DNA of 64,000 nt from Eutypella sp. D-1 (Eukaryota > Ascomycota > Sordariomycetes > Xylariales > Diatrypaceae): positions 3,410,001 to 3,474,000 of the forward strand of contig JAJTTP010000003.1 of NCBI GenBank assembly GCA_023313575.1. The letters run 5' to 3'. Both the position numbers and the translations under genes were made by a program. Below are positions 48,301 through 60,669 of the stretch, piece after piece (position 1 is the stretch's first letter; every line of letters starts with the position of its first letter). Below the pieces are notes generated by a model, which was given only the letters and a program-made list of their open reading frames with translations, ran no database searches and was not told the DNA's origin.

Positions 48301-51300
48301 TTAATTATATTTTTCGGATTAATTAATGTATTAATATCGTTTTAACGCATAATTAATTACGTATTACGAAAATATCTTAATGTTTTCGTTATTTATTATC
48401 TTAACGATATTTTTATTTATTCGGATTTAAAAAAAACAGCATAAAAAACACGTATACAAAATATTATAAACATTATAAAACGCTAACCTATTAATAAAAC
48501 CCGAAAAAAATATATTTTATATATAAAAAATGGAATTCCTCGGACATATTATTACCCCCGAATATATTAAAATAAACCTTAAAAAAATCGTACTTATTAA
48601 AAACTGGAAAATACCTATTAATATAAAAGAAATATAAGCCTTTTTCGGTTTAATAAATTATTATCGGAAGTTTATATAATAATTTAAACATATTATAACA
48701 CCTTTTACGGAATTAATAAAAAAAAATAAACGGTTTATATAAATTAATAAAGCAAATAAATCTTTTAAAAAGTTAAAAAACGTTATTATTAACGAATTAA
48801 TACTTATTATATACGATTTTAAAAAACCCGTTAAGTTAAAAACTAACGTTTCGGATTACGCTTTCGGAGTATAAATTAAATAACAAAATAAAAAAAGAAA
48901 ATTATACTTTATTGCATTTTATTTTTATAAACTTATTAAAACCGAATTTAATTATCCGATTTACGATAAAAAATTTCTTATTATCGTTAACGTATTTAAA
49001 AAATTTAAACATTATTTTATAAAAAATATGTATTAAATTAAAGTTTATACCGATTATAAAAATATTGCATATTTTTTTATTACTTAAACCTTTAACGGAA
49101 AATAATTACGATACGCCGAATATTTTACGGAATTTAATTATATTATTATTTATAAAAAAAGATTAAAAAACGGATAAGTAAATATTATTAATAAATAACC
49201 TGTTATAAAAAAAAATATATATTAATTAAATACGCGGTATTCCGATAAATGTTAAAAAAATACTTAAAATAACGACAAATTGCTATTATTAAGATTATTT
49301 AAAATAACTTATATAAATAAATCGAATAATATAATAACGAATTATTAATAAAAAAATAAATAAAAAAATTATAAATATTACGAGAATTATAAAAACAGTT
49401 AATATAGGAAATTTACGAATATCTTTTATACGGATATTTAAGAAATTATAAAATCTTTAAATAATTATAACGGATTTATGTATTTAATAAAATAAAATCA
49501 GTAATATAATAAATACGACGACGATATAACATATACGGAAAAACTAAAATAAAACGATATAAACTTTACGGAAAATTATAACTATTATTAATTAATAAAC
49601 GATTATAAAAATTTATTATATTTAATTTTATTACCAAATTACCGATATTAAAAAATTTAATAATACGTAACGGTTATAATAGCATATTTATAATCGTTAA
49701 CCGATTTATAAAATTTTTTTATTTTATCCCGTATAACGAAAATACCGACGTAAAGTAAATAGTATATATTTTTTTACGATATATTATAATAATATATGGC
49801 CTTATATTCGAAATTATCTCCGATAAAGGAATAATATTTATATCGAAATTTTAATAAAGTTTTATAATAAAATTAAAACTAAACCCTAAATTTATAATAG
49901 TTTTTAAACCTTAAATAAATAAATAAATAAAACGAATTAATTAAATATTAAAAACTTATTTTCGATAATATATTAATTATAAGCAAAATAATTAAGTAAA
50001 ATAGTTATTTATTACATAATTAGCCTATAACATAACTTATTACGAAAATATATAAATAATATTTATTAACGCCAATTTCGGATTTACCCCGGACGTTTAT
50101 TAAAATGCTTATAAAAAAGGATTAAACAATATTAAAACTTTGTTAATATCGGAATAACTTAAATAATTACATAAAAAAATAAAAGTAAAACTCGAATTCG
50201 TACGTTAATAAATAAATAAATATTATAACTAAAAAAGGTTAAAAGGATTAATTTTTTCGGAAAAAAATATAATTTATTTAACCATAAAAAATATTACGAT
50301 AAAACGACTTAATAAAAAACTTAATTATAAATATATCGGACCGTACCTAATTATTAAAAAAATATTAAAAAATAATTACAAATTAAATTTATTATTAAAA
50401 GTTAGAATTTATTTAATCTTTTACATTTCTTTACTCGAAAACGTAACGAATATAAACGTTATAAAAATAAGATAAAATAACGTCGAAATAAAAATAAACA
50501 AATACGAAATAAAGAAAATTTTAAATATATAAATAAAAAATGGACGAATAAAATATAAGGTTAAATAAAAAGGATATAATAACTCCGAAAACATATAAAA
50601 ACCCGTTAACTATTTAATAAACGCTTAACGCTTTTTAAAAAATTTTCATTAACGTTAATAAAAGCGTTAATAAAAATAACATCCCAGTTAAAATTACCCG
50701 ATATATCCATTTTAAATTAATTAAGATCCGGAATAACCTTAAGATTTATAAACGCTTTAATAAACCCCGTAAAACGCGTATTTTCTGCCCGATGCTTTTT
50801 TTCCTCCAACTTTTTTAAATTGTCGATACCATAAAAAACCGCTTTTATTATTTTTTTATACTATATACGTTTTTAACGACGTAAACGGTAAAGTTTTACG
50901 TTTATTTTAAAAATCATTTTCTTAACCTTTTCCTTTACAATTTTAAGTTTTAACTTTAATTTTCGATATTAAAATATAACTTTTTATAGTTATTTCGGAT
51001 TAAGTTTAAACATATTATATTAACTCCGGTTATAACGAATATATAATAAATAACGAGAAAAGTCCGAATTAAAAATTTTATATTCCAGTTAATAACGTTT
51101 ATAATAAAAATAAAAAGCTATATTAACCGGATCGGATAATAAAACTGTTATAAAAAAGGAATTACGTTAAAAAGTTTTACGTTAAGATAAAAAAGTTATA
51201 CGCTTAAAAATCGATTTATTAATATAACTAGATATGATAAAAATATAAGATAAAAAAGAAAAAAATATTTATAGCAAAAAAAGAATAGGAATAATAAGTT

Positions 51301-51317
51301 TTAAAAGTAAAAACCTT

Positions 51318-51330
51318 AAAAAGGGAGAAA
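51318..51330 (+). other. Polypurine tract of retroelement 1
   Basis: AAAAAGGGAGAAA directly before the 3' LTR, the expected position of the plus-strand priming site. The reverse-complement counterpart in retroelement 2 is the T-rich tract at 52200-52218. Confidence 0.7.
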
Positions 51331-51333
51331 TCG

Positions 51334-51761
51334 TATTATAACCTGGCTAAATTATTAGGCCTAAATAGGATTAATATAAATAATCTTTAACCATGGCATT
51401 AAAAAGGATAAATACGATAAAATAAGCCATATTTAAATTACGTAATAAAAAAAATAACCTGGATAACCTAGCTATCCCAGTGATTTTAAATAACCTGGAT
51501 AGCTTAATTATCTTAATAATTTAACATTTAATATCATATTTTAGTATTAAAAATAAAGGATATAAATAATATATAACTACACTTATTACCTTTTTCTTAA
51601 ATAATTTTTAAACTTATTAGCTTATAATATAACTTAATTATTTAAAGCATTTTTTTTTTGCTATCACCAAACGTAATTACTTATTATTTAAAACCCCCAG
51701 TACTTTTGCTAATATAAACCCCTTAATTAAACTAATAGTTAGGAATAGACCAGCCGTTATA
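51334..51761 (+). repeat. 3' LTR of retroelement 1
   Basis: 428 bases aligning end to end with the 5' LTR; terminal TG and CA have become TA and TA by transition. Confidence 0.88.
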
Positions 51762-51769
51762 TATATAAT

Positions 51770-52199
51770 TATAACGGCTGGTTTATTCCTAACTATTAGT
51801 CCAGTTAAAGGGTTTATATTAACAGAAATGCTAGGGTTTTAAATAATAAATAATCACGTCTGGTAATAATAAAAAAAATGCTTTAAATAACTAAATTATA
51901 TTATAAGCTAATAAGTTTAAAAAATTATTTAAAAAAAAGGTAATAAACGTAATTATATATTATTTTATATCCTTTATTTTTAATATTAAAATATATGGTT
52001 ATTATTAAATCGTTAAAATCGTATCCGAATATAACGATTTAATATCGTTAAAATTATTTCCGATTTAACCGATCTTTTTTAATTATATAACGCATATAGC
52101 TTATTTTAATATAATTATCTTTTTTTTTAAAATTTAAATTAAAGATCTTTTCTTATTATATTAACCTTATTAAACCTAATGGCCCGACCGGTTATAACA
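51770..52199 (-). repeat. 3' LTR of retroelement 2
   Basis: Reverse-oriented LTR from TATAACGGCTGG to GGTTATAACA, followed inward by the T-rich complement of the polypurine tract. Part of the right half (about 52010-52190) has diverged more from element 1 than the left half. Confidence 0.85.
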
Positions 52200-55100
52200 C
52201 GATTTCTTTTTTTTTTTAAAGTTTTATCCTTAAAATTTATTCCGTTTTTTTTACGTCCTTTAATAAATTTTTCCTTTTTCTTTTTTTTTTACTTCTTTTT
52301 TTTATTATATTTAATCGTATATTTAAACATATTAAACTTTTTATAAAAATAATATAACGCGATTCTTTTTTAATTACCGTATTATTTATTAATCTTTCCG
52401 ATATAACTCCTTATTTTTATTATAAACGTTATTACCTTAAATATAAGGTTTTAAAATCGGACTTTTTTTATTATTTCTTTTTATATTTAAAAAAACCAAC
52501 CTCGGTATAACGTTTTTAACCTTATTATTAAACAGCTTTTTAAGGTATTTTTTTAATATCGTAAATTAAAGGCGGAATTTAAAAAGGTTATAAAAGTTAA
52601 AAAACGTATAAAAACGCGTATTTAACGTATTTAAAAATAGAAAAAAATATGGTATAAAGAAATAATAAAAGCAATATCTTATAATATTAACAATTTAAAA
52701 AAGTTGGAAAAATTGGAAAAAAAAACGTTAAACGGAAAATGCATATCTTACGGGATCTATTAAAACGTCGGTAAATCTTAAGGTTATTCCGGATTTTAAT
52801 TAATTTAAAATAAATATATCGGGTAATTTTAATTAAAATATTATTTTTATTAACGCTTCCGTCGGCGTTAATAAAAATTTTTTAAAAAGCGTTAAGTATT
52901 TATTAAATAATTAACAGGTTTTTATATATTTTTAAAATTATTATATCCTTTTTATTTAACCTTATATTTTATTTATTTATTTTTTATTTACACGTTTAAA
53001 ATCTTTTTTATTTCGTATTTATTTATTTTTATTTCGATATAACTTTATTTTATTTTTATAACGTTTATATTCGTTACGTCTTTAAATAAGGAAATATAAA
53101 AAATTAAATAAATTTTAATTTTTAATAATAGGTCCAATTCGTAATTATTTTTTAATATTTTTTTAATAATTAAATACGGTCCGATATATTTATAATCGAG
53201 TTTTTTATTAAGTTATTTTATTATAATATTTTTTTATAACTAAATAAATTATATCTTTTTCCGAAAAAGTTAATCTTTTTAACTTTTTTTAATTATAATA
53301 TCGGCTTATTTATTAACGTACGAATTCGAGTTTTTCCTTTATTTTTTTATATAATTATTTAAGTTGTTTTAATATTAACATAGCTTTAATATTATCCGGT
53401 CCTTTTTTATAAACGTTTTAATAAACGTTTAAAATAAATCCGAAATTAATATTAATAAATATTATTTATATATTTTTATAATAAATTATATTATAAACTA
53501 ATTATATAATAAATAACTATTTAACTTAATTATTTTGCTTATAATTAATATATTATCGAAAATAGGTTTTTAATATTTAGTTAATTCGTTTTATTTATCT
53601 GTTTACTTAAGGTTTAAAAATTATCGTAAATTTAAGGTTTAGTTTTAATCTTATTATAAAACTTTATTAAAATTTCGATACGAATATTATTTTTTTATCG
53701 GAGATAATTTCGAATAAAAGGCCGTATATTATTATAATATATCGTAAAAAAATATATATTATTTATTTTACGTCGGTATTTTTATTATATAAAATAAAAT
53801 AAAAAAACTTTATAAATTAATTAACGATTACGAATATATTATTATAACCGTTACGTATTATTAGATTTTTTAATATCGGTAATTTAATAATAAAATTAAA
53901 TATAATAAATTTTTATAATCGTTTATTAATTAGTAATAGTTATAATTTTCCGTAAAGTTTATATCGTTTTATTTTGGTTTTTCCCTATATGTTATATCGT
54001 TATCGTATTTATTATATTACTAATTTTATTTTATCGAATATATAAATCCGTTATAATCGTTTAAAGATTTTATGGTTTTTTAAGTATTTATATAAAAGAT
54101 GTTCGTAAATTTTTTATATTAATTATTCTTATAGTTTTTATAATATTTATAACTTTTTTATTTATTTTTTAATTAATAATTTATTATTATATTATTCGAT
54201 TTATTTATATAAGTTATTTTAAATAATTTAAATAATAATAATTTATTATTATTTTAAGTATTTTTTTAGCGTTTATCGGAATATTGCGTATTTAATTAAT
54301 ATGTATTTTTTTTCCATAATAGGTTATTTGCTAATGGTATTTATTTATCCGTTTTTTAATTTTTTTTTATAAATAATGATATAATCGAATTCCGTAAAAT
54401 ATTTAACATATTGTAATTATTTTTTATTAAAAGTTTAAGTAATAAAAAAGTATATAATATTTTTATAATTAGTATAAATTTTAATTTAATACATATTTCT
54501 TATAAAATAATATTTAAATTCCTTAAATACGTTAACGATAATAAGAAATTTTTTATCGTAAATCGGATAATTAAATTCGGTTTTAATAAGTTTATAAAAA
54601 TAAAATACGATAAGGTATAATTTTTTTTCTTTATTTCGTTATTTAATTTATATTTCGAAAACGTAATCCGAAACGTCGGTTTTTAATTTAATAAATTTTT
54701 TAAGATTATATATAATAAATATTAATTCGTTAATAATAACGTTTTTTAGCTTTTTAAAAAATTTGTTTATTTTATTAATTTATATAAACTGTTTATTTTT
54801 TTTTATTAATTCCGTAAAAGGTATTATAATATATTTAAATCGTTATATAAACTTCCGATAATAATTTATTAAGCCGAGAAAAGCTTATATTTCCTTTATA
54901 TTAATAGGCATTTTTTAATCCTTAATAGTTGCGATTTTTTTAAGGTCCATTTTAATATATTCGGGGGTAATAATATATCCGAGGAATTTTATTTCTTATA
55001 TATAAAATATACTTTTTTCGGGTTTTATTAATAAATTAATGTTTTATAATATTTATAATATTTTATATATATATTTTTCGTATTATTTTTTTAATTTTAA

Positions 55101-58100
55101 ATAAATAAAGATATCGTTAAAATAATAAATAATAAAAATATTAAAATATTTTTATAATACGTAATTAATTATGTATTAAAACGATATTAATATATTAATT
55201 AATCCGAAAAATATAATTAAATATTCGAATAAGCCGTATTTCGTTTTAAAAGCTGTTTTTTATTCGTTTCCGGGTTTAATTTTAATATAATAATATCCGT
55301 CTTTAAAGTTTAAAGTAATAAACTATTTAGCTCCGTATAAACGGTCCTTTATTTTAATAATAAGTAATAACGGTATTCGGTTTTTAACGGTAATTTTATT
55401 TAATTATCGATAATCGATTATTAATTATAATTTGCCGTTTTTTTTAAGTATAAATATAATAAAGTATTTTATTAATAATTTTAATCGTTAAATATATTTT
55501 TTTATTAATTTATTTTTAAGGTATTCCCGTAATTTTTTAAATTCGATTTTATTAAGGTTATAAATTTTATAAAATCGTAACGTTTTTTTTTTATAAAAAT
55601 AATCTCGCAATTTTATTTATTACAGTTTAATAATTTTTTTTAAACTTTTTATAAAATATTTTATCGTATTAATAATATTATAATGGTACGTTATGTATTT
55701 ATAATATCGTTTTATTTTCCTTTTTTAAAATGTTATTAAAAAGGCGGAATCGTTATCGGATAAATGCGATAATTTATTTAATCTTTTTTTTATATCCTTT
55801 TTTTTTAATTTGTTATATTTTTTTAAATAAAGTTTTTATTATATCCTTATATTTATATTTGCTATCCGTTAAGTATTAAAATCTTTTTTTAAGTTATCGT
55901 CAGTTTTTAAAAGATAAAAAAATATTATTTAACCAATTTTTTAATTAATCGATAAATTATATTAATATAGCTATAATTATTTAAAAATTATATCGTATCC
56001 TTTTAAAAACATAATATTAAAAATAACGTTTTATTTTTATTTTTCGATATATATATTAAATTAATCGGTTTCCCGTAATACTTTTTTTTTATTATATTTA
56101 AAAGTATAACCTTTAGCTTTTATTATATTATAAAAATATTATTTTCTTTTATAATAATTATAATTTATTATATAATTTTAAAGTTATATAATTACCGTCG
56201 GCTCCGTTATTTATTATAACGGTATATTAGTTATTTTTAATTTTTATTCGTATTATAATATATCCGTATTATTTTTAAACTTTTAAAATAGTTCGTAAAT
56301 ATCGTATTACGTTTTTAAGCCTTATAATACCGTTTTATAATTTTAATATAAACGGTTTTATCTTTTTAAATCTTTATTATAAACTTATACGGCGTTATAT
56401 AAATTGTTATAAAATTTCTTTATTAAATTCTTTTTATACGTACGGTTATTTTTTTAGTATTAAATTTTCGTAAAAATATTTAAAATTAATTTTATTAAAG
56501 GTTATCTTTTTTAATAAATTTTTATAAACGTATAAATCGGCGTTTAATAATTTATTTTTTTAATATCGGATTTCGTGTTTTTATTATTTAATCTTATTCC
56601 GGATCTTTATAGCTTTTAATATTTAATATGTATATTTATTATAATAATATACTTAATATCTTTTAAAGTAAAACATTTTTTCTGGCCACTTTTAATTATA
56701 CGGTATACTGTTAATATAACATGTAATTTTTTTATATTATTATCGATCGGTTTTGTTTTTTTTTATTATAAAAAATCGAATTTTTTTTTAACCATTTATT
56801 TAATTCGGTTAATAATACCGATTTTTCGTTCTTTATATTAATAACATTTATATTTTCGGTAATTAACAGGGTGTTTTAAAAAATATAACATCCGAGTTTA
56901 AATTTTTTAATTAATAAATTTATTTTAATTACGAAATTATTATAAGTAAATTTTAAATTATTATTTTTTAAAACGTTATTAAGATTATTTAACGTAAATA
57001 CCGTACATTTTTTATAGTTTATAATCTTATTATTCCTTAAGCTAATTAATTAATCGTTTTATTTTTTCCTTTTTTATAAAATAAATTTCCGTAAAAGTTT
57101 TTTTATTATTATTATTAAAGTATTTATTTTATTATTATTAACGTTATTATTTTATTACGGCTTAAGTTAATCGTTTAACCTTTTATAATTTTTATTAATA
57201 AATGTTATTATTTAAATATATGCAGCGGATTATTCCGAGCGTTTTTCTACCGGTAAAAGGTTATTTTCCTTCGGGTACGGGTTTTTAATTTTTATTTCGC
57301 TTAAATCTTTTATATTCTTTTTTAAAATGTTCCATTTTGTTATAATTATAGCATTTAATTTATTATTTATTTTTTCGTATTATATCGAGCGATATAAGTT
57401 TTAATATTATTTTATAAAATATATCGGTAAATTTTTAATTTTGATTTTTATTATTTTAATATCTTTTAAATTTTTTAAATATATAATGTCCTTTTTTTTT
57501 TAATATTATTTAAATTGTTTATTATCGATTTTAATTATTAAAGTAACGAATTTATTTATAATACCTGGTTTATTATATAAAATCATCTTATTTTTAACCG
57601 TATTTTTAAATCCTCGGTAAAACGTATCGATAAAAGATTTATTATTTTTTTAATTAGCTTTTATTATAAATTATTTAAATTACGCGGCGTAAATATAAGC
57701 TGTTTTTTTTTATTTAAAGTTTAAAAGTTATTATGTAACGGTTTAAGTTTTATCCGGGTTTCCGTAATTAGCTTTTACCTTTTTTACGAAATTTTTATAT
57801 TTTTTAAAAAAACGTTTAATTTTTATAATTCTTTTTTTCTTTTCCATTTTTATAAAAGTATTTAAAATAAGTTTAAATTATTAAGTTATTTTTTTTATAA
57901 AATATAAAGCAATATCGAAAATTTTATTGGTTTTTTCGGTTAATATATAGCGTTATTAATATAAATAAATTACGGCTGTAATAAAAAAAGGTTATATAAA
58001 AATAATGTTATTATAAGGTCCAGGTTTTTTAAGCTTAAATTTAACGGATATAAGTTTTTAAGTTATAGTTATAATCGCTATTTATTTAATTTATTCGATT

Positions 58101-58205
58101 TATTTAAATAATAATTTAATAATTTATTAAAATTTTTAACTTAAAAAAATATTTTATCGGATATTACTTAAAATTAATAATATTATTAAATAAAAGTTTA
58201 TAACG

Positions 58206-58636
58206 TATAATAGTTAGTTTATTCTTAATTATTAATCTAATCGAAGGGTTTATATTAACAGGAATATTAAGGTTTTAAATAATAAATAATTACATTTAAT
58301 AATAAAAAAAAAAAGGTACTTTAAATAATTAAGTTATATTATAAACTGGTAAATTTAAAAATTATTTAAAAAAAAGGTAATAAACGTAATTATATATTAT
58401 TTTATATCTTTTATTTTTAATATTAAAATATATGGTTATTATTAAATCGTTAAGATTATATCCGAATATTACGATTTAATATTATTAAGATTATTATTAA
58501 TTTAACCGATTTTTTTTAATTATATGGCGTATATAGCTTACTTTAATATAGCTATTTTTTTCTTTAAAACTTAAGTTAAGGATCTTTTTTTACTGTGTTA
58601 GCCCCACTAGGCCTAATGGCCCGACCGGTTATAATA
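58206..58636 (-). repeat. 5' LTR of retroelement 2
   Basis: Reverse-oriented LTR from TATAATAGTTAG to GTTATAATA, about 431 bases. It shares with the LTR at 51770 the variant segment before GGCCCGACCGG, which shows these two belong to the same element. Confidence 0.85.
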
Positions 58637-58748
58637 ATAATATATTATATTATATTTATTTTAAACCTTAATTAATAAATATTATATATATTTTTTTATT
58701 AATTTATATAATACTATATTAATTTATTATAATTTATTAAAAACGTAA

Positions 58749-58771
58749 TGTTTTAATATAAAAAGTGGCTA
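58749..58771 (-). repeat. Right copy of the 23-nt inverted repeat
   Basis: Exact reverse complement of 44083-44105. GC content returns to normal just after it, so it sits at the right edge of the AT-rich block. Confidence 0.6.
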
Positions 58772-58775
58772 GAGT

Positions 58776-59943
58776 TAAGGTGACTAACGTTAATTCGCCT
58801 TACGGCAGTAATTCCGCTTACGTGATGCAATAATAAGCTTGGATCTTAGGCTACATTTTAATGAATACTTACTCCAGGTGTACTGATATACTTCCTATGT
58901 AAAGAGCAACAAATTCAACTACCTACGATTGCTATGCAAGTTTAGGATCATGTCCGCTCCGCCGGGTTCAACAATATGGTTCTGCTATCGAAGTTAGACT
59001 ACCGAGTAGTTTGGGTGTACGTAGTAGTTTCGGGTCCCTAGCATGGAATTTGGCGCCGCTAGCCTGAATTGGTACTATCCGAATATTAGCAAATCTACCT
59101 CCGAATAATGAATCTCGACAAGAACCTTACAGACTCGACTATAGGAGAACAATCTTGGAGTGCGCTCGGTTCCTGATGTATGGCAATTCGGATACCACTC
59201 TATGCTCGGGGAGCACCGGATTACACTTTTGCATCGGACTCCCGGCCAAATTCACATCTTAAGCCGAAGCCCCCTGGCTGTCGCAAGACTGATTAGACCA
59301 CGTCCATCCAACTGCCTCTACTAAGGATCGAATTAATCACTATCGTTTAGGCCTCGAGCTCAGTACAAGTTCGACGGTAATATGTGCCGATGATGATGCT
59401 TGTTACCTACACATCTACCCTGTAGGCAGCCATTTTCGGTCGAGCGTATAATACCGAACGGTAAGTGCCATGGTACCTGAATATCTACTAGTTGGGCCAA
59501 TCATACCGCGAGCCAAAGACCCACATGCTTAAAGAGGAAAGTTCCTGAAAGAGTAATCCCAGGTTCCGCTAACTTCCGGTTCCCGATAGTTGATGGGACC
59601 GAATCATGAAGTCGAGATACCTACTGGCTAACGGGGTTACGGGCTCTATAGCCTGTCTCAGAGGTTTCAGACCTTGAGAAACACGCCCTAGTACACAGAA
59701 GATAGTATATTGCGATATCTGCCAATTCGTCTAGTAATAATTCCTGAAGAAAATGCTCCAGATGCTACTTAGGTATGCTGGCTTACTACTGGAAGGTACC
59801 CTATCACACCTGGGCAGTCACCAGCGAAAAACATCCTCTAAAGCCATTGATGAACATTGATTTGATCGAGTGTAAATGTAGCTGTGAGTTTGGTTTTTAT
59901 TCTCGAAAACCATGCAGAACGCATAGGAGGAAATTAAATAAAA
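58776..59943. other. Spacer of normal composition, no supported gene
   Basis: About 1.2 kb of non-mutated sequence between two AT-rich repeats. Many stops in all frames and no motif recognised. It may be a piece of the original cluster spacer or a decayed gene. Confidence 0.55.
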
Positions 59944-60577
59944 CCAGGGGTGCAACTAACTGCATTATTATACCGTAGTACGCATTATTAATGCATATCA
60001 TTTAATTATACGGCATATATTAAGCCTTTTTTTTTAATATATACCATTATATTATATTATATTAAAGGTTTTTAATATAATGATATAATATAAATATAAT
60101 ATACGAAAATAAATTATTTAACTTATTATTAATATACTTTATATATTTATATAAAATTATTAATAAATAATTAAAGTAATAACTAGTAATAACTAGTAAT
60201 AGCTGGTAATAACTGGTAATAATTAAATATTTTTAAAAAAAACAAATTAACCACTTATTAACTATAGTTATTATAATTATTATATTTACTGGCCCACTTA
60301 TTCCAAACTATTTAAAACTTATATAATCGATTTATATACCATTATAATAGCCTTATTACTTTAATAAAACATTAAAAATTTATATTATAATATTAATTAT
60401 AAACTTTATTTTACCCCCCGCCGGCCGCCTTATAATTAACACTATTACATTAATACAATATAATACAATGCAATTAAATACATTATACTGTATTAAAATA
60501 AAGGTGGCCGTATAAGTGTTATACTATAACGCACCAGGACCGTTAATATAATATAATGCAGTTAATTACGCCCCTGG
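59944..60577. mobile_element. 634-bp element with terminal inverted repeats (MITE-like), RIP-mutated
   Basis: Left end CCAGGGGTGCAACTAACTGC and right end (reverse complement) CCAGGGGCGTAATTAACTGC form a 25-bp terminal inverted repeat matching at 22 positions; the three differences are all C/T. The interior is extremely AT-rich with internal inverted repeats and no open frame, so it is non-autonomous or a relic. A target duplication is not clear. It ends 92 bases from the UbiA gene stop codon. Confidence 0.75.
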
Positions 60578-60669
60578 ATAGGACAAGATTTAGAGAAGTT
60601 GCAAGATGACAATATGCATCCTTTTTTCACTACCCTCTTTAAAAGGTGGATCTCCGATACGCTTAACTC

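Larger units (their letters stand above)
44878..51761 (+). mobile_element. Ty3/Gypsy LTR retrotransposon, plus orientation, RIP-mutated
   Basis: Complete element of 6,884 bases: 5' LTR 44878-45306 (TG...CA), internal region 45307-51333, polypurine tract just before the 3' LTR 51334-51761. Target duplication TATAT at both ends. Internal signatures in Ty3/Gypsy order, though full of stops: a CCHC-like knuckle near 46160-46203 with two Cys codons read as Tyr, the reverse transcriptase active-site region near 48395-48423 reading YLND where YLDD is expected, and an integrase core segment near 49905-49945 with Gln codons turned to stops. All of these are G-to-A or C-to-T changes on one strand or the other, as RIP produces. 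No functional protein can be made. The primer-binding site is not recognisable. Confidence 0.9.
51770..58636 (-). mobile_element. Ty3/Gypsy LTR retrotransposon, minus orientation, RIP-mutated
   Basis: Second complete element of the same family, 6,867 bases on the minus strand: LTRs 51770-52199 (its 3' LTR) and 58206-58636 (its 5' LTR), internal region about 6.0 kb. Target duplication ATAAT at 51765-51769 and 58637-58641. On the minus strand it shows the same landmarks: a T-rich tract at 52200-52218 (the polypurine tract in reverse), the mutated reverse transcriptase active-site segment near 55101-55125, and the knuckle near 57337-57360. It lies tail to tail with element 1, eight bases apart. 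Stops are everywhere; it is dead. Confidence 0.9.

Noticed and set aside
44878..58636. CRISPR-like or satellite interpretation of the repeated AT-rich block
   Set aside because: The repeats are about 430-base LTRs with target duplications, polypurine tracts and pol remnants.
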